Shown here in pieces: positions 55,238 through 64,000 of a stretch of DNA of 64,000 bases. Each line of letters starts with the position of its first letter. Position 1 is the stretch's first letter. The DNA lies in the NCBI RefSeq assembly GCF_018474005.1, contig NZ_JAHCSH010000006.1:1-64000 (forward strand), written 5' to 3'. The translations under genes were made by a program, and so were the position numbers. The notes below the pieces were generated by a model that saw nothing but the letters and a program-made list of their open reading frames with translations, searched no databases and was not told the origin of the DNA. This DNA is from Curvibacter sp. CHRR-16 (GTDB lineage Bacteria; Pseudomonadota; Gammaproteobacteria; Burkholderiales; Burkholderiaceae_C).

Positions 55238-56275
55238 TCAGGGCGTGACCACAGTTGGCTCAGGCGGGGCTTGCACAGCGGCCGCATTGGCGGCAATGCG
55301 CTGCTGCAACTGCTCAAGCAACTGGTTGCGGGCCGCATCATACGCCCGCTCCAAGGCATGACCGAAGGCCACAGCATCGGCTGATCCGTGGCTCTTGAAC
55401 ACCAATCCGCGCAAACCCAGCAAGGCTGCGCCGTTGTAGCGACGGTGGTCGTAGCGCTGCTTGAAGACCTGCAAGACAGGCAAGGCCACCAAAGCTGCCA
55501 ACTTAGTCCAAATGCTGCGGGAAAACTCAGCCTTCAAAGCATTGCTGAACATAGAGGCTAAACCTTCGCTGGTTTTGAGCGCCACGTTGCCCACAAAACC
55601 ATCGCAGACCACAATTTCCACCGTTCCTTTGAAGATGTCATTGCCTTCCACATTGCCGAAGAAATTCAGCGCGCCCGCTTGTCCAGCTTGACGCATCAGT
55701 TCACCGGCCTGCTTGATGACTTCATTGCCCTTGATGACTTCTTCACCAATATTGAGCAGCCCTACCGTGGGCGCTGCACTACCACTTTGGGCTGACACCA
55801 AGGCCGACCCCATGAGGGCAAACTGCAGCAAATGCTCGGCCGTGCAGTCCACGTTGGCGCCCAAATCGAGCATAGTGGTGGCTTTACCCAATGCATTGGG
55901 GATTTGCGATGCAATAGCGGGGCGCTCAATCCCATCCAAGGTTTTGAGCACATAGCGGGAAATCGCCATCAAAGCGCCCGTATTGCCCGCTGAAATAGCG
56001 ACTTGCGCGGCACCGTCTTTGACCTGCTCGATGGCCACGCGCATCGATGAATCTTTTTTCTTACGCAGCGCCACTTCCAGCGGGTCATCCATAGCGACCA
56101 CTTCGCTGGCCTGCACATGGCGCACCCGCGCATGGCTAAAGCCCTGCAGCACATCGGGCAAACCCACCACAATCAGGTGGGCATCGGGATGGTTATCCAG
56201 AAAAGCCCGGCATGCAGGCAAGGTAATTTGAGGGCCATGATCGCCCCCCATACAGTCCACAGCGATGGTGATCAT
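55238..56275 (-). CDS. plsX: Phosphate acyltransferase PlsX
   Basis: A 345-residue peripheral membrane enzyme that makes acyl-phosphate from acyl-ACP for phospholipid synthesis. [14 protein letters not shown] at the start, [12 protein letters not shown] and [17 protein letters not shown] are family hallmarks. It follows rpmF, as in most proteobacteria, with a terminator-like hairpin in between. Confidence 0.97.
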   Translation of the reverse strand: MITIAVDCMGGDHGPQITLPACRAFLDNHPDAHLIVVGLPDVLQGFSHARVRHVQASEVVAMDDPLEVALRKKKDSSMRVAIEQVKDGAAQVAISAGNTGALMAISRYVLKTLDGIERPAIASQIPNALGKATTMLDLGANVDCTAEHLLQFALMGSALVSAQSGSAAPTVGLLNIGEEVIKGNEVIKQAGELMRQAGQAGALNFFGNVEGNDIFKGTVEIVVCDGFVGNVALKTSEGLASMFSNALKAEFSRSIWTKLAALVALPVLQVFKQRYDHRRYNGAALLGLRGLVFKSHGSADAVAFGHALERAYDAARNQLLEQLQQRIAANAAAVQAPPEPTVVTP

Positions 56276-56348
56276 GCGGTCAAACCAGGTCAGAAGAGGG
56301 AGTTGGCGGCAAGAAGCTAGGCTGCAAGCCTAAATGCCAAAAATGACA

Positions 56349-56384
56349 AAAGCCCGTCGCTACAAGGGTGCAGCTTCGGGCTTT
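56349..56384 (-). terminator. Terminator-like hairpin between rpmF and plsX
   Basis: On the minus strand AAAGCCCG (from CGGGCTTT 56377-56384) pairs with CGGGCTTT (from AAAGCCCG 56349-56356) across a 20-base loop. A further short T-rich stretch (TTGTCATTTTT) follows. It may partly end the rpmF message and leave read-through into plsX. Confidence 0.6.
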
Positions 56385-56401
56385 GGTAGTTAGAAGCCTA
56401 A

Positions 56402-56584
56402 TTAGGCTTCAGACTTGGTCTTCAAAACCTTGCGACCACGGTAAAAACCGTTGGGGCTGATGTGGTGGCGCAGGTGGGTTTCGCCAGTAGTGGCTTCCAC
56501 AGCGATACCAGGAACGGTCAGCGCATTGTGCGAACGGTGCATACCGCGCTTAGAAGGAGACTTTTTGTTTTGTTGAACTGCCAT
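56402..56584 (-). CDS. rpmF: 50S ribosomal protein L32
   Basis: A 60-residue basic protein starting [20 protein letters not shown] with the usual [11 protein letters not shown] region. The zinc-binding cysteines of some L32 proteins are absent, so this is the zinc-independent form. ATG 56584 is preceded by AGGAGCC (minus strand). Confidence 0.97.
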   Translation of the reverse strand: MAVQQNKKSPSKRGMHRSHNALTVPGIAVEATTGETHLRHHISPNGFYRGRKVLKTKSEA

Positions 56585-56706
56585 GATCGGCTCCTGAGCA
56601 TGAGTGCTGCACAGGGATAGGCAACACATCGGTTAAAAGGGTTAAGCCGCGAACCAAGTACTTTTCAGCACGCGAAGCCCGCCATTATAGACCAAACTAG
56701 ACCGAA

Positions 56707-57252
56707 CTAGGAACCCCCCTTTTTGAACTGCTGCAAAACGGCAAATGGGTTGGGCTTTTCGCTCTCGCCTTGGTCAAAGTCTTTGTCTTGCACCGCCATA
56801 CGCACAGGCTGTGGGCACACGGCATGCATGGGAATGGCGGGCATGTCCATTAAAAATTCATCTTCTGCCAGCTCTTGCACGGAAAAAGTTTGGCTGATGA
56901 CCAGCACATCTTCTTCCGACTCCTCGTCCTCGATTTCAGCCAACTCTTCGGTAGCCACAAAGCGGAACTGGCGATCCACCTGCATGGCCATGTCGACTGG
57001 CTGCAAACAACGCTGGCAAGTTTGGCGCAAGGTGGCGGTGCTTTGCAGATGCAACCAGGGTTCTTGCGCACCGGATGCATCAGCCTGCATCCACCCACGG
57101 GCTTGTATGTACACCGCCACCGATTGATCGGTAGGCAAAGTTTCGCGCAGCAAACGTGGCATGTCTGCCAGTGGCACGGTGGCTTGCAGTTGCCCCTCTT
57201 GTTTGGCGAACTGAACGATGTTGAGGCTTTGGACAGAGTATTCGTGCTTCAT
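56707..57252 (-). CDS. yceD: DUF177 / YceD family protein
   Basis: 181 residues with the conserved central CQRCLQPV motif and acidic region, ending in NPFAVLQQFKKGG, all typical of YceD proteins encoded before rpmF. They are implicated in 23S rRNA metabolism. ATG 57252 was chosen because longer versions would overlap the divergent maf gene. Confidence 0.92.
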   Translation of the reverse strand: MKHEYSVQSLNIVQFAKQEGQLQATVPLADMPRLLRETLPTDQSVAVYIQARGWMQADASGAQEPWLHLQSTATLRQTCQRCLQPVDMAMQVDRQFRFVATEELAEIEDEESEEDVLVISQTFSVQELAEDEFLMDMPAIPMHAVCPQPVRMAVQDKDFDQGESEKPNPFAVLQQFKKGGS

Positions 57253-57280
57253 AGGCGGCAGTGTAAGAGAATCGCCCCCC

Positions 57281-57913
57281 ATGACCGCAACATCCCCCGC
57301 CCCAATCCTGACGCCCCCAGTGGTGCTGGGCTCCACCTCGGTGTACCGCCGCGCTTTGCTGGAGCGCCTGCGCATCCCTTTTAGCGTAGCCGCCCCCCAC
57401 GTGGACGAAACCCCACTGCCCGGCGAAGCCCCCCAAGCCTTGGCCCAACGCTTGGCACTGGCCAAAGCCCAAGCCGTCGCCGCCCAGCATCCCCATGCCG
57501 TGGTGATTGGTTCCGACCAAGTAGCCGACCTGAACGGCGAGCCGCTGGGCAAACCCGGTACGCACGAACGGGCTGTCGAACAACTGCGCCGCATGCGCGG
57601 GCAAACCGTCATTTTCCAAACCGCACTGGCAGTGGTGTGCCAAGCCACGGGCTTTTGCCAACAAGACATTGCGCAGGTGAAAGTGGTGTTTCGCGACCTG
57701 AGCGATGCCGAAATCGAGTTCTACCTGCGGACTGAAACGCCGTATGACTGCGCGGGCAGCGCCAAGAGCGAAGGGCTGGGCATCAGCCTGTTGGAGCGCA
57801 TCGACAACGACGACCCCACCGCCTTGGTCGGGTTGCCACTGATTCGCACCTGCCACCTGCTGCGCGCTGCCGGAGTTCCCCTGCTGTCGCCCACCCCCTC
57901 TGCCAGCGCATGA
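57281..57913 (+). CDS. Maf-family nucleotide pyrophosphatase
   Basis: A 210-residue house-cleaning enzyme that hydrolyses non-canonical or methylated nucleoside triphosphates. LGSTSVYRRALLERLRI at the start, VIGSDQVADLNGEPLGKPG with the catalytic aspartate, and GSAKSEGLGISLLERI are present. The SDQVA and SAKSEGLG variants fit the YceF (m7GTP) subgroup. It is divergent from yceD. Confidence 0.93.
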   Translation: MTATSPAPILTPPVVLGSTSVYRRALLERLRIPFSVAAPHVDETPLPGEAPQALAQRLALAKAQAVAAQHPHAVVIGSDQVADLNGEPLGKPGTHERAVEQLRRMRGQTVIFQTALAVVCQATGFCQQDIAQVKVVFRDLSDAEIEFYLRTETPYDCAGSAKSEGLGISLLERIDNDDPTALVGLPLIRTCHLLRAAGVPLLSPTPSASA

Positions 57914-58701
57914 GCACCACCAAACACCCCAGCCCCGGTCGCTTGCTGCTGGTGCCAGCCCCACTGGACTTTGGCTGCGAGCCCCAAGGGCCGCTGCAGC
58001 ACACCCTGCCCGAGGCCACTTTGCAAGCAGCAGCCAACCTGCGCCACTGGGTGTGCGAAAACGCCAAAACCACCCGCGCTTTGCTCAAACGCCTCTCGGC
58101 CACCCACCCACTGCCCTGCCCGCTGCAGGAGATGCAGATCCAAGAATTACCACGCCAAGTGCACAAAAAAGGGGATCACGTCACAGGTGATCGCTCTGGC
58201 CTATTCGATGCCAAACCACTGTTGCAAGCCGCTCTGCTGGGCCACGATATAGGTTTAGTCAGCGAAGCGGGTATGCCGGCCGTGGCCGATCCAGGCAGCT
58301 CCGTGGTGCGTGCAGCCCATGACCTAAGCCTGACTGTGGTGCCCTTGGTAGGCCCCGTCTCGCTACTGCTGGCCTTGGCTGGCAGCGGTCTCAATGGCCA
58401 AGACTTTGCCTTCGTGGGCTACATCCCCACCGATGCAACCGAACGCAGCAAGCGTTTGCGCGAGTTGGAGCAGCGCGCCCTGCAAACCGGGCAAAGCCAG
58501 CTGTTCATTGAAACACCCTATCGCAATAGTGCCTTGCTGCAAGCCTTGCTACAAAGCCTCAAACCCAGCACCCGCTTGGTATGCGCCAGCGGACTGACGC
58601 TGCCCCAGCAAAGCATTCGCAGCGCCACCGTGCAGCAATGGAAGCAACGCAGCTGGCAACTGGACAACGCCACCCCCGTGGTGTTTGCCTTGGGCGCCTA
58701 G
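57910..58701 (+). CDS. SAM-dependent methyltransferase, RsmI/tetrapyrrole-methylase type
   Basis: A 263-residue protein of the tetrapyrrole-methylase superfamily. GLVSEAGMPAVADPGSSVVRAAH and VPLVGPVSLLLALAGSGLNGQDFAFVGY match RsmI-like rRNA 2'-O-ribose methyltransferases. It lacks the longer C-terminal domain of RsmI, and the N-terminus (LLLVPAPLDFG) differs. It is therefore probably the shorter paralogue found beside maf. ATGA overlap with maf. Confidence 0.85.
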   Translation: MSTTKHPSPGRLLLVPAPLDFGCEPQGPLQHTLPEATLQAAANLRHWVCENAKTTRALLKRLSATHPLPCPLQEMQIQELPRQVHKKGDHVTGDRSGLFDAKPLLQAALLGHDIGLVSEAGMPAVADPGSSVVRAAHDLSLTVVPLVGPVSLLLALAGSGLNGQDFAFVGYIPTDATERSKRLRELEQRALQTGQSQLFIETPYRNSALLQALLQSLKPSTRLVCASGLTLPQQSIRSATVQQWKQRSWQLDNATPVVFALGA

Positions 58702-58778
58702 GGTTTTGCACTGCTTCGATAATGGCAACTGCCTATCAACGCCCCTCCCTCCAAAGCCTCGCACTGAAAGCCTAAATC

Positions 58779-59108
58779 ATGAGCCCATACTACGAACGCC
58801 ATATTTTTTTCTGCCTCAATGAACGCCCCAACGGCGAAGACAGCTGCCACCTGCACGGAGCCAAAGAGGGCTTTGACCACTGCAAACGCATGGTCGCCGC
58901 AGCCGGACACGCTGGCAAAGGCAAAGTGCGCGTCAACAAAGCCGGCTGTCTGGATCGCTGCGCGGGTGGCCCAGTGGCCGTGGTCTACCCCGAAGGCACC
59001 TGGTACACCTTTGTCGACAAAAGCGATGTGGAAGAAATCGTGCAAAGCCACCTGATCGGCGGCCAAGTGGTCGAGCGGCTGGTATTGCCCGAGGACGTGG
59101 GGCGCTGA
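58779..59108 (+). CDS. Thioredoxin-like [2Fe-2S] ferredoxin
   Basis: 109 residues. Putative cluster ligands are in FFCLNE...SCH, and GCLDRCAGGPVAVVYPEGTWYTFV. It is a paralogue of the ferredoxin at 26392-26811, but shorter and with more widely spaced N-terminal cysteines. It precedes an alpha/beta hydrolase by two bases. Redox partners are unknown. Confidence 0.87.
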   Translation: MSPYYERHIFFCLNERPNGEDSCHLHGAKEGFDHCKRMVAAAGHAGKGKVRVNKAGCLDRCAGGPVAVVYPEGTWYTFVDKSDVEEIVQSHLIGGQVVERLVLPEDVGR

Positions 59109-59110
59109 GC

Positions 59111-59749
59111 ATGGTGGAGCAACTGTTGATCCAAGGCCCTGCGGGGTCTGTGCAAGTCGCCATCGATACACCCGACGGCTGGCAGCCCGGACACGGCACG
59201 GCCATCGTGGCCCACCCCAACCCCGCCCACGGCGGCAATATGGACCACAAAATCGTCCACACCCTCAACCGGGCTTGGGTGCTGATGGGCTGGCGCGCGG
59301 TGCGCTTCAACTTCCGCGGTGTGGGCCAGAGTGAAGGAGCCTTCGATGACGGCAAGGGCGAAGTCAATGATCTGATGGCCGTGGTGCAGCACATCACCCC
59401 CACCGGACCATTGGGCCTATCAGGCTTTTCCTTCGGTGCGTATGTCACCAGCCACGCGGTGCAGCGCCTGCATGCCAGCCGTGCAGCCGACATGCGCTCC
59501 ATCGTACTGGTAGGCACAGCCACTAGCCGCTTCACTGCCGCCACCATTCCCAGCGACCTGCACCACCGCACCCTGGCATTGCACGCCGATGACGACGAGA
59601 TCGTCCCCTACGCGGGTACGCTGGCGTGGGCGCAAGCGCAAAAGCTGCCCCTGCTGGTGGTTCCCGGTGGTGGTCACTTCTTCCACGGTCAGCAACCCTT
59701 GCTGCGTGAGCTGGTGCTGCGGCACTTGCGCGGCACGCTGACAAGCTAG
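59111..59749 (+). CDS. Alpha/beta hydrolase
   Basis: A 212-residue serine hydrolase. The oxyanion region AHPNPAHGGNMDHK, the nucleophile elbow LSGFSFGAYVT, an aspartate in HADDDEIVPY and the histidine in VPGGGHFFHG form the expected triad. It resembles the dienelactone-hydrolase-like CocE/YghX group of unknown substrate. It ends one base from the convergent SDR gene. Confidence 0.88.
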   Translation: MVEQLLIQGPAGSVQVAIDTPDGWQPGHGTAIVAHPNPAHGGNMDHKIVHTLNRAWVLMGWRAVRFNFRGVGQSEGAFDDGKGEVNDLMAVVQHITPTGPLGLSGFSFGAYVTSHAVQRLHASRAADMRSIVLVGTATSRFTAATIPSDLHHRTLALHADDDEIVPYAGTLAWAQAQKLPLLVVPGGGHFFHGQQPLLRELVLRHLRGTLTS

Positions 59750-59750
59750 G

Positions 59751-60509
59751 CTACAAGCCGCCTGCCGGGTCGATAAAACTGCCGGTAACGAAAGACGACT
59801 TATCGGTAGCAAGCCACACAATGGCCTCTGCTACTTCGTGTGCCTGACCACCCCGCTGCATAGGGATTTTGCTTTTCAGTCGGTCTACCCGCCCTGGCTC
59901 ACCGCCGGCTGCGTGTATGTCGGTGTAGATCAACCCTGGGCGCACGGCGTTGACACGTATGCCCTCGGCAGCCACCTCCAAAGCCAGCCCTCGGGTCAAG
60001 GTGTCCACAGCGCCTTTGGATGCGGCGTAGTCCACATACTCGTTGGGCGAGCCGCTTTTGGAAGCCCCCGACGACACATTGACAATGACCCCTCCTGCGC
60101 CGCCATAGCGGGTGGACATGCGCATGATCGCTTCTTGGCAGCACAAAAAACAGCTCAGCACATTGGTGCGAAACACCGCTTCAAAACGTTCCACACTGAT
60201 ATCTACCAATCGGCTTTGTGTGTGCAAAATACCTGCGTTGTTCACCAGCACCGATACCGTGCCCAGCGCCTGCTCAACCGCATCGAACATTGGCTTCACC
60301 GCCGCTGGCTGTGACACATCAGCCTGAACCAAGAGGCCTATACCACCCGCTTGCTCAATATCGTGCAGCACCGCCTGCGCTGCTTGCGTGTTGGAGTGGT
60401 AGTTGATGGCTACGGCATAGCCATGCGCGGCCAATAATTTGGCGGTAGCCGCGCCAATGCCGCGACTGGCACCCGTGACGATGGCGACTTTGCGTCCGGC
60501 TGCGTTCAT
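59751..60509 (-). CDS. SDR-family oxidoreductase
   Basis: 252 residues with the NAD(P) motif VTGASRGIGAATAK, NNAGI and the catalytic YAASKGA plus a serine in NVSSGASKSG. An arginine following the first basic residues suggests NADPH. It resembles glucose/ribitol dehydrogenase-type SDRs; the substrate is not assignable. ATG 60509 overlaps the CWC protein stop. Confidence 0.88.
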   Translation of the reverse strand: MNAAGRKVAIVTGASRGIGAATAKLLAAHGYAVAINYHSNTQAAQAVLHDIEQAGGIGLLVQADVSQPAAVKPMFDAVEQALGTVSVLVNNAGILHTQSRLVDISVERFEAVFRTNVLSCFLCCQEAIMRMSTRYGGAGGVIVNVSSGASKSGSPNEYVDYAASKGAVDTLTRGLALEVAAEGIRVNAVRPGLIYTDIHAAGGEPGRVDRLKSKIPMQRGGQAHEVAEAIVWLATDKSSFVTGSFIDPAGGL

Positions 60510-60766
60510 GCTTGCTGGCCCGTCTCTGCGCATGGCGTGTGCGCTGCCCGCTGGGCACAGCGGGGGCACAAACACGCTAGACCCACTTTGTCAGCCGGTA
60601 TTTGAGCCAGCGCATTGGCCGACACTGCTACACGCTGGCACCAGCAATCGAGGGCCACTTGGGCTGAACTGGGACTGGAAACGCTCTGCCCTGTCGCGGG
60701 CTGCGCTGCAGCCACCATGGCGCAGGCATTGGCTGCGCCACACAAAGGACAGATATCGGCGCTCAC
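60506..60766 (-). CDS. Cysteine-rich CWC family protein
   Basis: 86 residues with CPLCG and CAM near the N-terminus, CWC in the middle and CLCPRCA near the end, which is the arrangement of the cysteine-rich CWC family. It probably binds zinc or another metal. The function is unknown. It overlaps both neighbours by four bases in the sppA-CWC-SDR series. Confidence 0.85.
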   Translation of the reverse strand: MSADICPLCGAANACAMVAAAQPATGQSVSSPSSAQVALDCWCQRVAVSANALAQIPADKVGLACLCPRCAQRAAHTPCAETGQQA

Positions 60767-61803
60767 TGCAAGGCAGGCAGTTTTCCGCCCATGGCTTTGA
60801 CAGCACCTTCACCAAAGGCTGCACCAAAGCGTTTGGCCAGGCGTTCGGCCACGTTGTCTTTGCGGGTGTAGTCGATGATGTCTTCGGCCTTCACCACCTC
60901 ACGCGCCACGTAGTCCAAGCTACCTAGCTGGTCAGCCAAGCCCATTTCCACGGCTTGCTGGCCCGTCCAAAACAAACCGCTAAAGGTTTCTGGCGTTTCT
61001 TTCAGGCGTGCGCCACGGCCTGTTTTGACCGCTGCGATGAACTGCTGGTGGATTTGATTGAGCATCTCTTGGGCATAGCCCCGTTGCTTGTCGGTTTGGG
61101 GGCTGAATGGATCCAAAAAGCCTTTGTTCTCACCCGCCGTGAGCAAACGGCGCTCCACGCCCAGCTTGTCCATCAAACCCGTGAAGCCAAAACCATCCAT
61201 CAACACCCCAATACTGCCGACGATGCTGGCCTTGTCGACAAAGATTTTGTCCGCAGCCGAGGCGATGTAGTACGCCGCCGATGCACAACTCTCCTCCACC
61301 ACGGCATACACCGGGGTGTCTTTGTGCAGACTGCGCAAGCGACGGATTTCGTCGTAAATCATGCCAGCCTGCACAGGGCTACCACCGGGCGAATTGATGA
61401 GCAATACGATGGCTTTGGCGTTTTTGTCCTCAAAGGCGCTGCGCATGGATGCATTGACAAACTCCGCACTGGCTTGGGCGCCGCTGGCAATCTCACCTTG
61501 CACCGCCACCACCGCTGTGTGGGGGGTATTCAGGTTGGTATCGCTGGCATTGCGCTCCCAGCCAATCACCACCAGCACAATGGCAAACGCCAACCATGCC
61601 AAGCGGATGCCGTTGCGCCAACGGCGGGCAATGCGCTGCTCAGCCAAAGAACCCAAGGCCAGTTTTTCCAGTACCGCCCGCTCCCAGCCGGGGGCGCTAC
61701 CAGTCTCAGTGGCAGCACCTGCCAGGGAAGGGATAGGGCTTGGCTGCGCACTGGCATCGGCATGGATATCCGTGCGCTTATCGTCATCGGTGGGGCTTGT
61801 CAT
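60763..61803 (-). CDS. Signal peptide peptidase SppA-like, S49 family
   Basis: 346 residues with an N-terminal membrane helix (about 68-85) and one S49 domain. The nucleophilic serine lies in EESCASAAYYIASAADKI, and INSPGGSPVQAGMIYDEI and SIGVLMDGFGFTGLMDKLG are conserved. It degrades cleaved signal peptides in the inner membrane. It is the short single-domain form. Confidence 0.92.
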   Translation of the reverse strand: MTSPTDDDKRTDIHADASAQPSPIPSLAGAATETGSAPGWERAVLEKLALGSLAEQRIARRWRNGIRLAWLAFAIVLVVIGWERNASDTNLNTPHTAVVAVQGEIASGAQASAEFVNASMRSAFEDKNAKAIVLLINSPGGSPVQAGMIYDEIRRLRSLHKDTPVYAVVEESCASAAYYIASAADKIFVDKASIVGSIGVLMDGFGFTGLMDKLGVERRLLTAGENKGFLDPFSPQTDKQRGYAQEMLNQIHQQFIAAVKTGRGARLKETPETFSGLFWTGQQAVEMGLADQLGSLDYVAREVVKAEDIIDYTRKDNVAERLAKRFGAAFGEGAVKAMGGKLPALQ

Positions 61804-61804
61804 A

Positions 61805-62197
61805 TTAAAAAGGGATGGGTTTCAAGTTGTAAGCAGTATGCCAGTAGACCATGTCACCGACTTCCGTGGTGGCAATTGGAACCAATGCCCCCCGGCAAGG
61901 GCCGCTGCGGCAGCGCCCTGTGCGCGGATCGTACTGGGCACCATGGGTGGCACACATGATCCAGTGACCAGTCATGTCAAAAAATCGGTTGGGCTGGTAA
62001 TCCATCTCCATGGGGACATGGGAGCAGCGATTCAGGTAGGCATACACCTTATCGGCATAGCGCACCGCAAAACCAAGGCAAGTCTGGCCACCATACTGCA
62101 CATCAAACGGCACCGCCAACCCACTGTTGAGCAAAGCAGAGGATGGGCACAGCGCAATCGACTGCGATTGGAACGGTGCATCCTGCATGTGCAGCAC
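61805..62197 (-). CDS. Rieske [2Fe-2S] protein
   Basis: 130 residues. The cluster motifs are RCSHVPMEMDYQ (CXH) and MCATHGAQYDPRTGRC (CXXH), spaced normally. It looks like a small soluble Rieske ferredoxin or an oxygenase-type subunit. It sits 1 base from sppA and 6 bases from the HAD phosphatase gene. The partner enzyme is unknown. Confidence 0.9.
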   Translation of the reverse strand: MLHMQDAPFQSQSIALCPSSALLNSGLAVPFDVQYGGQTCLGFAVRYADKVYAYLNRCSHVPMEMDYQPNRFFDMTGHWIMCATHGAQYDPRTGRCRSGPCRGALVPIATTEVGDMVYWHTAYNLKPIPF

Positions 62198-62203
62198 CTC
62201 AAC

Positions 62204-62869
62204 TCAAGCGTTGGTCAGCAGCCACTGGTGCAAATCAGCCACCGAGTGGGCGATGTACAGCGGCTTGAGCGCAGCAAAACCACTGGGCTCATGGGCTCCA
62301 TAGCTCACCGCCACGCTGGGACAGCCAGCGTTGAGTGCCAACTGCAAATCATGGGTCGTATCGCCAACCATGAGCAAACGCTCGGGGGTGATATCCAGTT
62401 CAGCCATCAGTTCTTGCAGCATCAGCGGGTGGGGCTTGCTGGCGGTTTCGTCCGCGGTGCGCGAGGCGTCAAACACCCCACGCAAGCGCACGCTGTGCAG
62501 GGCTTCGTTCAAACCCGAGCGGCTTTTGCCGGTGGCCACGGCCAACAGGTGCTGGCGGTCTTTCAGGTCTTGCAGCATAGGCAGCACGCCATCGAACAAG
62601 GTAATGTCGTTCTGGTGCGCCATGTAGTGGAAACGGTAGCGCATGCCCAAATCGGCATGGCGCTCAGGAGGCACATCGGGCGCTGCGTGGGCCAAAGCCT
62701 GCATCAACCCCATGCCAATCACATAGGATGCTTGGCTGTCGCTGGGCACGGTGCCGCCCACATCGGCCACGGCCAACTGGATGCAACGGGTAATGATGGC
62801 GGTCGAATCGAACAGCGTGCCGTCCCAGTCAAAAGCGATAAGGTCAAATTGGCGCGGGCGTTCGGTCAT
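62204..62869 (-). CDS. HAD-family phosphatase (Gph-like)
   Basis: 221 residues with HAD motif I FDWDGTLFDSTA, motif II (VATGKS) and motif IV GDTTHDLQLALNAG. It is similar to phosphoglycolate phosphatase and related enzymes. ATG 62869 overlaps the rluC stop by four bases; the open frame to 62974 lies inside rluC and was rejected. The exact substrate is unresolved. Confidence 0.9.
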   Translation of the reverse strand: MTERPRQFDLIAFDWDGTLFDSTAIITRCIQLAVADVGGTVPSDSQASYVIGMGLMQALAHAAPDVPPERHADLGMRYRFHYMAHQNDITLFDGVLPMLQDLKDRQHLLAVATGKSRSGLNEALHSVRLRGVFDASRTADETASKPHPLMLQELMAELDITPERLLMVGDTTHDLQLALNAGCPSVAVSYGAHEPSGFAALKPLYIAHSVADLHQWLLTNA

Positions 62870-63867
62870 GGAGTCTCCGGTAGGGATGCGGCGAATTGCT
62901 GCAATTCTGGGGCCAAGGGGCACAACAGCTCCATGGCTTGGCCTGTGGTGGGGTGGGTGCAGCGCAAGCGCCACGCATGCAAAAACATGCGCTTGAGGCC
63001 ACCACTCTGGCGTGCCAGCGCTTTATTGAGTTCAAAGTCACCGTATTTGTCATCGCCCGCAATGGGCATGCCTTCGCTGGCCAAGTGCACGCGGATTTGG
63101 TGTGTACGCCCGGTTTTGATGGTCACCTCCAACAAGGTGTAGTCACCCAAGCGTTGGCGAATCTGCACCAGTGTGAGCGATGGCATACCTTCGGGATCGT
63201 CCTTGGCTACCGCCCGCACCCGGCGCTCCCCATCGGGCAACAAATATTTATAGAGCGGTTTGTCCAGCACCTTTTTGTTGGCGGGCCAAGCACCTTTGAC
63301 CAGCGCCAAATAGGTTTTGCCAGTCGAGCGCTGGCGAAATTGGTCCTGCAGGTGGTTCAGGGCACTGCGTTTTTTGGCCACCAACAAAATACCGCTGGTT
63401 TCCCGATCCAAGCGGTGCACCAGCTCCAAGAACTTGGCTTGCGGGCGCGCCATGCGCAACTGCTCAATGACGCCAAAGCTCACACCCGACCCACCGTGCA
63501 CAGCCACACCAGCGGGCTTGTTGACAGCAATGAAGGCGTCGTCTTCAAACAACACATCAAACTGCCGCGCTGGCGCAGCAGCGCTGGCCACCAACGCAGC
63601 CCCTTGGGCCACCTGCTCGGCTTTGGCTTGGGCGCGCTCGGACACGCGCACCGGGGGCACGCGCACTTCGTCGTCCAGCTCCAGACGGGTGTCGGCGCTG
63701 GCACGGCCTTTGTTCACGCGCACCTCACCGCTGCGGATGATGCGGTAGATATGGGTTTTGGGCACGCCTTTGAGTTCGCGCAGCAGGAAGTTATCCAGCC
63801 GCTGGCCGCTGCTGTTTTCATCCACGCGCAATCGGCGCACTGAAGCGGCCCCTATAATGTCTTTCAC
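62866..63867 (-). CDS. rluC: 23S rRNA pseudouridine synthase
   Basis: A 333-residue RluC/RluD enzyme with an N-terminal S4 domain (about 18-75, RLDNFLLRELKGVPKTHIYR) and the catalytic RLDRETSG aspartate. GRTHQIRVHLASEGMPIAGD is conserved. In this family, RluC (U955, U2504, U2580) is the more likely of the two given the divergent flank, which usually leads to rne. Confidence 0.93.
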   Translation of the reverse strand: MKDIIGAASVRRLRVDENSSGQRLDNFLLRELKGVPKTHIYRIIRSGEVRVNKGRASADTRLELDDEVRVPPVRVSERAQAKAEQVAQGAALVASAAAPARQFDVLFEDDAFIAVNKPAGVAVHGGSGVSFGVIEQLRMARPQAKFLELVHRLDRETSGILLVAKKRSALNHLQDQFRQRSTGKTYLALVKGAWPANKKVLDKPLYKYLLPDGERRVRAVAKDDPEGMPSLTLVQIRQRLGDYTLLEVTIKTGRTHQIRVHLASEGMPIAGDDKYGDFELNKALARQSGGLKRMFLHAWRLRCTHPTTGQAMELLCPLAPELQQFAASLPETP

Positions 63868-64000
63868 TAGTGTTGCAAGATCAGTGGTTTAAGCGTCTGG
63901 AGTTTAGTCGACGCGCTAGCTGATGCGGCACTGGTGGAGTCGATGCTGCTGCAGGCGCTGCCAGCAAACCCCAAAGGGCCAATTGCCAGGGGTGGCTGAC
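63868..64000 (+). other. Non-coding flank after rluC, probable rne leader region
   Basis: 133 bases upstream of rluC and reading to the window edge contain no convincing gene start. In related bacteria rluC is divergent from rne (ribonuclease E), whose long 5' leader would occupy this stretch. That assignment comes from gene order only. Confidence 0.3.

Overview
The window is a 64 kb chromosomal piece of a betaproteobacterium, most likely a Comamonadaceae-type member of Burkholderiales. The evidence is the gene order rluC / rpmF-plsX-fabHDG-acpP-fabF / rpoE-rseA-rseB-mucD / lepA-lepB / rnc-era-recO-pdxJ-acpS-nagZ, an Entner-Doudoroff pair next to a chemoreceptor, a G+C-rich composition with many ATGA/GTGA overlaps, and Comamonadaceae-like protein sequences. 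No rRNA, tRNA, CRISPR array or complete insertion sequence was seen.

Layout. (1) 1-1736: remnant of a chromosomal integron. It has one leftward cassette carrying a phosphatase-like gene with an attC-like structured site, an attI-like junction, and a rightward intI driven by a LexA-box promoter. The intI gene is cut off before its catalytic tyrosine, exactly at the stop of eda. (2) 1737-8111: eda and edd with a HexR-like operator, a methyl-accepting chemotaxis protein, an AEC-family carrier and pdxH. (3) 8161-17453: a cobalamin riboswitch followed by a ten-gene corrin-ring operon (cobM, cbiX, cobH, cbiD, cobL, cobI, cbiG, cobE, a CbiM-like permease, cobJ). (4) 17482-26376: a Fur-box-preceded fecI-fecR-TonB receptor-M16 peptidase-ABC transporter cluster. 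It resembles the protease-associated import systems Fus of Pectobacterium and YddB/PqqL/YddA of E. coli. (5) 26392-28787: a thioredoxin-like ferredoxin, cobA (SUMT) and a phosphofructokinase. (6) 28907-35810: a divergent zinc regulon. A leftward zur-like/ABC/FtsX-like/small Cys protein/DUF3299 operon and a rightward His-rich protein-znuCBA operon share an intergenic region with two tandem operators. (7) 35840-38487: an AT-richer module with a lipoprotein resembling an I9 propeptide, an S8 subtilase with a GlyGly-CTERM tail, and a convergent rhombosortase. (8) 38532-63867: mostly conserved housekeeping genes on the minus strand for peptidoglycan recycling, PLP synthesis, RNA processing, secretion, the sigma-E stress operon, fatty-acid synthesis and ribosome/RNA modification, with a short plus-strand block (maf to an alpha/beta hydrolase) between 57281 and 59749.

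How the parts work together. The cobalamin operon is switched off by B12 through its riboswitch. SUMT (cobA) supplies precorrin-2 and the neighbouring ferredoxin may supply electrons. The iron-linked import cluster sits between the two halves of the corrin genes. The Zur-like regulator probably controls both arms of the zinc locus. The subtilase tail is the expected substrate of the adjacent rhombosortase. The two most interesting accessory systems are the lipoprotein/subtilase/rhombosortase module and the FecIR-controlled protease-associated importer. The integron remnant is the clearest trace of past mobile-element activity.
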